Positions 57,156 to 64,000 of a stretch of DNA of 64,000 nucleotides are shown piece by piece. How positions within the stretch are numbered: the stretch's first letter is position 1; each line of letters starts with the position of its first letter. A program made the position numbers and the translations under genes. The DNA comes from Inia geoffrensis (Eukaryota > Chordata > Mammalia > Artiodactyla > Iniidae). Below the pieces are notes generated by a model. That model had not been told where the DNA came from. It searched no databases and worked only from the letters and a program-made list of their open reading frames with translations. The stretch covers positions 61,852,001-61,916,000 of the forward strand of contig CM070903.1 in NCBI GenBank assembly GCA_036417435.1. The letters run 5' to 3'.

Positions 57156-57944
57156 AAAACAGCTATAAAGGAAGAGAAATTAATCAAAAATTTGTCCCCC
57201 AAAAAACCACAGTGTGGCCTGACTTGGAAGAGACAATGCTTTCTGTTCCTTAGGTCAGAATTCAGTTAGATGAATTTAAGTTATGCACAGATGTAACATA
57301 TTCATAGAGTATGATTATGCTCTGAGTAAAAAGTCTATTTTTTCTTTAATTAAATATACTTCCGGAATAATTATCATTTAGCCACTAATATTATCTTCAA
57401 TTTTTTCATCACCACTAGGTACATGTAAGTATATAGTCATGGGTCAGATTCATTATCAACTCATCCTTTTCCTTTTATAAAATAATAAAGTAATTTTCTG
57501 AAAATTGGTAAATTCTCTAAATAAACAAAAGTAGCTATTTCCTTCTTTAAATGCTTTATAGAATAAAGTATTTTTGAAATGCCTTAATTAAAACTGATGA
57601 TGAAAATCAGTGCACAATTGTAAGTTGAATACTTTAAATGCAATTGATAAATTAGTCTGCTAAAATGCAGATACCCAACCTATTATTGGAGACTGTTCTG
57701 GATCTAAGGGGAAACTTTAAACATTTTCACTTCTAAGATTTTCCTAAGGAAATACAGTGAGACAAATGCCAGAACTAGGTTTAGTTTGTAATATAATATA
57801 CCAGCAGATAGGCATTAATTCTGTATATTCTAAAAGTTACTGTATAAGACAACAAGAAAATTATGGCCTCTAATTGCAACTGAGCATATAGTTATAGGGA
57901 GAAAAAAGATGCCAGTAGGAGAAAAGTTTATCAACATTACAGGA
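57156..57944. other. Unique AT-rich DNA, nothing recognised
   Basis: No repeat or exon recognised. Confidence 0.4.
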
Positions 57945-58095
57945 CAATATAGCCTAGTGGTCAAGTGTAAGTCTTTTTAATACATAATGTGTGACCTGGG
58001 GTAAGCTACCTAAGGTCTCAGAAACTCAGGCACAGTATTTCTTTGAGAGGGTTGAGGTGACCATAGTGGGTACTGAATAAATGTAAGCTGTTTGT
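57945..58095 (+). mobile_element. MIR SINE (decayed)
   Basis: 'caatatagcctagtggtcaagtgtaag' (head), 'tgtgacctggggtaagctacctaaggtctc' and a 'gtgggtactgaataaatg' 3' end; the middle is partly lost. Confidence 0.75.
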
Positions 58096-58199
58096 TTATC
58101 GTAACAGTTGACAATTTCTTAGATGAGATCTGTCACAGGTAAGACTTAAATGAATGGTACAGACATTGAGAACTACAGAAACCCCAAATTAAGAGATCG

Positions 58200-58430
58200 T
58201 CATCCTGACTGGTAAGGTTTTTGCAAGGAACGGTATTTGAGTTGGATATTTCAGAATGAATGAGATTTGGCTAGACAGAGGGTAAAAGGCCATTTTAGGC
58301 CGGGCAGGGGGTGGGTCTTGATATGAGCTGCAGGTCAGAGGTAAAAAGTGTTTAGGGACTGTTAAATAGTTTAGGGTAAAACTATGAAAGATAATTTGGG
58401 TTAAAACAATAGAAGGTTCTGAATTCCAAA
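58200..58430 (-). mobile_element. L2-like LINE fragment (antisense)
   Basis: 'tatttgagttggatatttcagaatgaatgagatttggctagacagagggtaaaaggccattttaggc' resembles the block CTTGAGCTGGGCCTTGAAGGATG ... AAGGGCATTCCAGGC common in reversed L2 copies. Confidence 0.45.
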
Positions 58431-58508
58431 AGTCACTTTTGGCTTTTTCGTAGAATTTTTAATTGCTCAACTATTTCCCCAGTGTAATTCAATATCTCTT
58501 TAGAACAG

Positions 58509-58690
58509 TGGTTCTCAAGTTTTAGTAGGCACCATAGTCACCTGGAGGGCTTGTTCAAACACAAGCTGCTGTACTCCACCTCAAGGCTTCAGATTCAATA
58601 GGTCAGGGTGAGGCCAAAGAGTCTGTGTTATAATGTATTCCTGGTGATGTTAATGCTGCTGGTCACTGTGAACCATGGCTTTAGAAGATG
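58509..58690 (+). mobile_element. MER5-family hAT transposon
   Basis: Left terminal repeat CAGTGGTTCTCAAGTTTTAG, 'gtcacctggagggcttgttcaaacac', 'cagattcaataggtcagg' and 'ggtgatgttaatgctgctggtcactgtgaacca'; the right terminal repeat is eroded. Confidence 0.9.
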
Positions 58691-59934
58691 ATAAGACAGA
58701 GATGGATGGAGAAGGTTTTTCCTTAAAATAAGAAATAATTCAATAACTGAATAGCCCTCTTTATTTCCTATAAAATTTCATCCTCACTTTCATGACAAGT
58801 CATAGGAAAACCTACATGGAGGTTACTTACTGAAAAAAAATGCTTACTTTGACTTCCTAATCTATCAAGTCCAGGCCCTTAACTGTGGGAATGAGGGGCC
58901 CCTGATCCAAAGGACCCCAGTCCAAACAGCCTGGAGACTTAAAGAAGACTTAATCAGCATTAAGGATGTTCAAGAATTGAAAATAATAAAGCCAAGAGAT
59001 TTGAGAAGGTGGGTGGACTTTTTATTACAAAGAGCCTTTATCAATCTGTGCTAGACATTTTGTACTTGGGTTACACTTAACTGCCTGCCTCATAATCCAC
59101 AAACTATTTTCAACTTCCCTTCATTTACCTTTTTCTTTTCTTCAACAGGCACTCAGGAATGAGCAAGGGGAACAAGACCTCTCAACTTAGGCCTGGGTCA
59201 CTGTTTAAGCATCTCCATCTCCTGGCTTTAAAATCTTTCTCTAAAACATACTTCTACTATGTAGTGAGTATATTTTAAGAAATATTTTAGAAGGCAGAAA
59301 GAGTAAATGGAATGCTCTGAGAGACTTTATTTTCTATACATGACTCCGAGGGCACTATCTCACAAGTTAGTACTTTACTTTCAATGGCAGACCAAAAAGT
59401 GTTGTGTTTTAAGATTCATGTAGACGTCTTTGTAAAAAATAAGTCAAAAATGGATCTAAAATGTTTGAAACTCCCAAAATCTCTCAATTAGAGCAGCTTG
59501 TTTATTTCCTAGCCATTTATCTTTTCTTAAAATAAGAAGCTATATAATTACAAAGTATAATTAATAATAATAACAACAGTTACCACAAGTACAACAGAAA
59601 TAGTGGTAGTAAGCACCATGGACCCAGATCCTTATAGTTATAAAAGATAGGAATTTGTCTCAGTGTTTTCAAGAACAGACAGCAGCCTAATAATACAGGG
59701 GAAAGAATATGAAAGGAAAAAATCTTTCCTATGCTCCCTGGAAAATAGCACAAAAAAATAGACAATAAGCTTTAATACCTGTTGTTAAGGATCTTCATTT
59801 TACAGATAAGTTCAGGCAATTTAAATAGACATCAACATGAGGCCTCTAACGTCTCTTAGGAAACAATATCAACATTAATTCCTGTCTGGTCCTAATTCCA
59901 TTTCTAGTTAAGCATCCCTATCCACTCATCAGAA
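58691..59934. other. Unique DNA; possible MIR scrap at 59762-59830
   Basis: 'cttcattttacagataagttcaggcaat' resembles the reversed MIR core. A (TAA)n-like run lies at about 59562-59576. Nothing else was recognised. Confidence 0.4.
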
Positions 59935-60075
59935 GAAAGAAACAGCATTTGTATAGTGTTTTACAGTGTGTAAAGCACTTTCACAAACATATCATTTGAT
60001 TGTCTCAACAACCCTGTGGGATATGTAAGTAGGGAGAGTATTAACATTATACCCATCAGAAGATGAGAGAATTAA
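59935..60075 (-). mobile_element. MIR SINE fragment (antisense)
   Basis: 'gtatagtgttttacagtgtgtaaagcactttcacaaacatatcatttgattgtctcaacaaccctgtggg' is the 3' half of a reversed MIR. Confidence 0.85.
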
Positions 60076-60094
60076 AGATCAGAGAAGAAAGAAA

Positions 60095-60292
60095 TAAATT
60101 AATCTTTACTAAATATCTACATTGGGTCAAACTCTATTCAGACTTGAAAAGAAGCCTACATATAGAGTTTTACATAACATGAAATAGGCTCAGAGAATCT
60201 GATACCTGCCCAAGATTACAAATGGCAGAGCTAGGACTTGAATGTAGATAATCCAGTTCAAGATGCCCTGCTCTTCCACCAAACCCTAGCCT
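60095..60292 (-). mobile_element. MIR SINE (antisense)
   Basis: 'taatctttactaaatatctac', 'ggctcagagaatctgatacctgcccaagattacaaatggcagagctaggacttgaat' and 'gctcttccaccaaacc' match the reversed MIR, in the same orientation as the preceding fragment. Confidence 0.82.
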
Positions 60293-60514
60293 TGACTCTC
60301 AGTTGTAAATGTCTAGTTACAGTAACTGGCCCTCTTGAGAGGAAGCTTGTTCAATTGCCAAATACCATAACCACTACTAGTTTCAGGGTTTTTGTTTATT
60401 TTTAGTTAGTCTGATGAAAAAGGTATACATTCCTTGAGAAAATGTGCATCTTTATAATATCTAGTATATCAAGAGGAAAAAAAAAGAGAATGCATTATTT
60501 CACTGGCTTAGAAT

Positions 60515-60534
60515 ACTGACTTTTAAAAGTCAGT
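60515..60534. repeat. Perfect 20-bp palindrome
   Basis: ACTGACTTTTAAAAGTCAGT equals its own reverse complement with no spacer. Confidence 0.99.
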
Positions 60535-61344
60535 CCAACTACCCACAGACACAAGAGACAACATAGTCCCATTTCCAACAAAATACTCATTACAAGAAAG
60601 AGAAACTGAAAGACTAACCAATCTCAAAGGCTAGATTCTGGCATAAGCTCAACTTTAAACTATTATTATCTAAATAAGTGGCCAATACACATTCATGCTA
60701 AAATGAGGAAAAACAGCAGAGTGTGTATGAACAAAATAAATCATCCATTCCTTGTTCTGTCTCAAAGCTATAGATTCAGATTTGGAAACCTCCTGACAAT
60801 ACCACATTTTATTTTTATTTTTTATGTGCATTTATTTGTAAAATTTGTCTGTTTGGTTTTTTTGTTTTAAGATATGAGTTATAGTCTCCCTCTACTTATG
60901 TAGGCACATCTTCTGACTTAAGAGTATTTAAAGGTTTGACAAAGCAATATCCTCCCACAGAAGAGACAGAGGTTTCACCTCGAAGGTATCCTGGGAATTT
61001 GGGCTGCAGAGGTTAAGGGAGGTCTAGGATATAAGTAAATATTTGTGAATATAGATTGAATCTTTGAATATTAAATGAAGGCATTTATTGAAAGAAGGTT
61101 GCTCTATGTACTGAGCAATTACCTTGTTACTGAGCATTTTCAGAGAATTGCAGAATTTCAGAGTTGATGCTGTACTGGGGATTTTATTTTTATAATGACA
61201 GAATATTCATTTTGGACTTCATTAAAATTATATATTACAATCATCTGTCTAAGGCTTGAATATCCTGTAAACACCCATGTAAAGCAGTTGTCTATGCTTA
61301 AACACCTTGATCTTAGGGAATTAATATTTGTTGATATTAGGGAC
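60535..61344. other. Unique DNA, nothing recognised
   Basis: No repeat family or exon identified. Confidence 0.4.
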
Positions 61345-61720
61345 TGTTGGAAACTGAATATGTTTCCTTCCTCCCCCTTTCATATGTTGAAGCCCTAACC
61401 CCCAATGTGACTGTACTTGGAGATAGGTCCTTTAAAGGAGTATTTAAGGTTAAATAAGGTGTTGTTCTAATCCAATATGACTGTACTTAGAAAAAGAGGA
61501 ATAGACTCAACAGATGAGTGTACATAGAGAAAAGGCCATGTGAGGAGACCCAGTAAGAAGAAGGTCGTCTGCTGGCCAAGGAGAAAGGCCTCATGAGAAA
61601 CCAACCCTGCCAACACCTTGATGCTGGATTTCCAGCCTCCAAAACTGAGAAAAAACTTTCTGTTGTTTAAGCCGCCCAGTCTATGATATGTTGTTATGGC
61701 AGTTCTAGAAAACTAATACA
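61345..61720 (+). mobile_element. MLT1-type solo LTR (ERVL-MaLR)
   Basis: About 376 bp with TG...CA ends (TGTTGG, ending AATACA). Blocks in order: 'tcatatgttgaagccctaacccccaatgtgac', 'taatccaatatgactgtacttagaaaaagagg', 'aaaaggccatgtgaggagacccag', 'gaaaccaaccctgccaacaccttgatgctgg', 'cagcctccaaaactgag' and 'ctgttgtttaagccgcccagtctatg'. Five-base flanks GGGAC (61340-61344) and GGCAC (61721-61725) agree at 4 of 5, fitting the ERVL target duplication. It lacks an internal region or genes; it is an old, inactive solo LTR left by recombination. Confidence 0.93.
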
Positions 61721-61727
61721 GGCACTA

Positions 61728-61895
61728 AGGTTTTCACAACAACCTGCAAGTTAGGAATTGATTAAATTTACTTTACTGGCACAGAAACAGATTATGGGAG
61801 TTTTGAGAAATATCCCAAGAGACACAGAATCCGTAAGTGGAATAACCAAGATTAAAGGTAGGTAGGTCTGTCCTCCAGACCAATATTCTTTTTCC
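61728..61895 (-). mobile_element. MIR SINE fragment (antisense)
   Basis: 'tcacaacaacctgcaagttaggaattg', 'actggcacagaaacagattatgggag' and 'gagacacagaatccgtaagtggaataaccaag' follow the reversed MIR loosely. Confidence 0.6.
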
Positions 61896-62084
61896 TCCTT
61901 GTCTGTTTCCTACTTTTGAGCACGTAAGAAAGTTACAAAGTTAGTTTTTATATTGACCTGAACATTTTATTCTTGTATGTTTCATCACTGGCTTGTGTTC
62001 TACTTGAAGTCACAGAAAATATAATTTATCTTCTTTGTGACAGTCCTTAATTTACTAGAACATAGTTATCATATTCTTACTCTG

Positions 62085-62830
62085 TGAATTTCCAAACAAT
62101 TCCAATTCCCTTAACCATTCCTCATACCATTTGTTTCATTTCCCTACCATCCTGGTCACTTACTCCTGAAGATGTTGCTATTTATTCAGATTTCTTGTAC
62201 TGTATTGTTAAGCTATATCTCCCCTATATCATTCATGAGCAGTCTTTTAAAAATATAAAGACAAAATCTTGCATCTACCCATTTAAAAAACTTCATCTGG
62301 TTAGATGTAGCACATCATTCCAGTCTTTCAAGATGTCTTTGGAACTTGATTACATCATTCAACAACTTTTCTATGTATTTGGATTCATGTCATCTGCAAC
62401 TCTGATGAACATGCTTTCAACAAATTTATTGAAAAAAAATGGCAGTCGAGGCTTAGGATATTCCTGCAATATGCCATAAGAATTCCTTCCACTTTAACAC
62501 TGAGCCATTTGATCGTACCTAATAGTGTGGTCACTCAACCAGTTACTAATCTATCCTTATTTAGATTAGTTACTAATATATCTGTACATCTAACCCAGGT
62601 GAGATCAGGTCATATATTATAGACATGCTTTCACTGAAGCCATTCTGGTTTCTAGCAAGCAGCACTTCTTTCTGGGGATCATAAACCATTGCTTTATGCT
62701 TTACTGTTTTAATAATTGATTGTAGGCTCTTGCTCAGGACTGACATCAAGCTGTTTGTACTTATAAACTGTCTTCTTATACTTTCTAAAAATTAGAACAT
62801 TTTTAATATCTCTAGTTGCCTAATATTTTT
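62085..62830 (-). mobile_element. Ancient L3/CR1-clade LINE, reverse-transcriptase relic
   Basis: The minus strand carries decayed CR1-type RT blocks in correct order. An 'actgaagccattctgg' block near 62630 corresponds to the family's HGF motif. A 'caaccagttactaatctatcc' block near 62538 corresponds to the WIRNWL motif. 'ttcatgtcatctgcaactctgatgaacatgc' near 62384 corresponds to the catalytic FADD box, here reading VADD. Frames are interrupted throughout. The 131-codon plus-strand frame at 62084-62479 is the antisense of this relic and is not a gene. L3 is among the oldest recognisable LINEs in mammals, predating placental radiation. Confidence 0.75.
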
Positions 62831-63719
62831 TCTCTTCTCTTCAGACATGAATGGCAGTAACTGATCTTATTAATAAATCCTCTCATTAGCCTATGGCTCT
62901 CTACCCCTATTTCTAGGCTCCTCTCTTTTTCCTTTTTTCTGTGTCCTTCAAAGGAATAGAGTATCTATGTGTAATCATGGACCATCTCCAGAGTTGGTAT
63001 GCTGGTCAGAGATGTATCTGCAAACCAGAAGAGTAGAGAGGACTCAGGATGCTGACTTGGGCCTGGCTGTGCTGGCAGCGGAGAAGGAGCTATGATTAAG
63101 TGAGGCTTTGTGCTCATCTCTGTGTATGGCCCTGCTGAACTTCTGTTTTTCACTTCTGGCTGTGCACCTGGACAGGGTTACATCCTTTTCCTATTCACTC
63201 TGGATGATTTTCTTTGCCAAAGATTCAAGTCAGCTTTGTATTTTTCAGTCTTTAACTGAGAAAGGTTGTAACATATGATGCTTTTATTTTCCCATGAAGA
63301 CTTTCTCTGAGGCAGGCATGTACTCTGACCTTCACTTAATCAAGAAAAGTTGTTTGGGGGATGGGAGATAGGGAGGCAGGTTGGACTTTAAATGCACAAA
63401 TCAGTTCTAATAAAAACACTGAGATTCAGGTGCCTGAGGTTAGAAATACTAGAGGGAATTCAATTACACTAATTAATATTTAAGAAGGGCTAGAGATCAC
63501 ATGCTGAATGTGGAAAACTAGGCCAGTCAGACATGAGCATATGAGGAGGGCAAGATCAACTGATAAAAGGAACAAACATATCGTACATAAACACTCCAAC
63601 AGGAATGAAAAAGAGAATATAAAATAAATGTTCCAAATGACAATGAAGAGGAGGTAAATGGTCTATCAGATATAAAAGCAAAATGTTCTAACACTTTTTA
63701 TTGGTTTTATATAAACACG

Positions 63720-63721
<2 letters not shown>
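62831..63721. other. Unique DNA, nothing recognised
   Basis: No repeat family or exon recognised before the (TA)n tract. Confidence 0.4.
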
Positions 63722-63754
<33 letters not shown>

Positions 63755-63770
63755 CATATATATATATATA
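63722..63770. repeat. (TA)n microsatellite with CATA interruptions
   Basis: Roughly 24 TA units with two C interruptions at about 63751-63755. It sits between the antisense SINE's poly(A) tail and its distal target-site duplication. Confidence 0.97.
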
Positions 63771-63974
63771 TTTTTTTTTTTTGTGATACGCAGGCCTGTC
63801 ACTGTTGTGGCCTCTCCCGTTGCGGAGCACAGGCTCCAGACGCGCAGGCCCAGCGGCCATGGCTCACGGGCACAGCCACTCCATGGCATGTGGGATCTTC
63901 TTGGACTGGGGCACAAACCCCTGTCCCCTGCATCGGCAGGCGGACTCTCAACCACTGTGCCACCAGGGAAGCCC
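63771..63974 (-). mobile_element. CHR-type SINE (antisense)
   Basis: Reading the minus strand, it begins GGGCTTCCCTGGTGGCACAG and has a degenerate B-box. It passes 'gatcccacatgccatggagtgg' and 'ccatggccgctgggcctgcgcg', and ends at a 12-base A tail (T-run 63771-63782 on plus). Imperfect duplications AAACACGTCA (63713-63722) and AAACACATGTC (63975-63985) flank the SINE plus the (TA)n tract. Frames of 91 and 96 codons over it are SINE translations. Confidence 0.94.
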
Positions 63975-64000
63975 AAACACATGTCTTATAAAAATGATTT

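Noticed and set aside
62084..62479. 131-codon plus-strand open frame
   Set aside because: It is antisense to a recognisable L3/CR1 reverse-transcriptase relic.

Overview
This 64-kb window is AT-rich, CpG-poor mammalian nuclear DNA in which I find no protein-coding exon, no intact RNA gene, no CRISPR array and no prokaryotic-style operon. The organism is most likely a cetacean (whale or dolphin), or a close relative such as hippopotamus. Four tRNA-derived SINEs of the CHR type (head GGGCTTCCCTGGTGGC, with A-box and B-box remnants) are present together with young L1 3' ends ending in CTCCAATAAA, a form I associate with whales and their relatives. No ruminant-specific Bov-B or Bov-tA was recognised. 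The species cannot be fixed from sequence alone.

Layout. 0-5 kb: a MER20 DNA transposon, a truncated U4 snRNA pseudogene with target-site duplications, a MIR, and a small L1 insertion with an inverted 5' part. 5-14 kb: mostly unique AT-rich DNA with many ancient MIR and L2 pieces and one CHR SINE (11.5 kb). 14-25 kb: largely unique, with an old L1 3' end at 21.4 kb and a polyadenylation-like site at 24.07 kb. 25.9-26.9 kb: an L1 3' end carrying a long CHR SINE. 30 kb: another CHR SINE inside an L2 tail. 33.5-34.6 kb: a 237-bp tandem duplication, an L1 insertion with two 3'-end modules, and a (TG)25 microsatellite. 36-40.6 kb: several MIRs, a 36-bp minisatellite and an old L1. 42.4-43.8 kb: a long L2 remnant. 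46.6-48.8 kb: a repeat-poor stretch that looks like a cluster of conserved non-coding elements. 49-54.5 kb: MIR, L2 and L1 pieces. 55.0-55.6 kb: a second strong candidate regulatory element. 56-64 kb: three MER5 elements, MIRs, an MLT1 solo LTR, an ancient L3/CR1 reverse-transcriptase relic and a terminal CHR SINE beside a (TA)n tract.

No genes work together here. The window reads as intergenic DNA (gene desert) or a large intron, and its likely functional content is distal regulatory sequence. Repeat names come from remembered consensus sequences, not from a database search. Boundaries of ancient repeats are approximate to tens of bases. I see no sign of a new multi-gene biological system; the points worth following are retrotransposition structures, local duplications and candidate enhancers.
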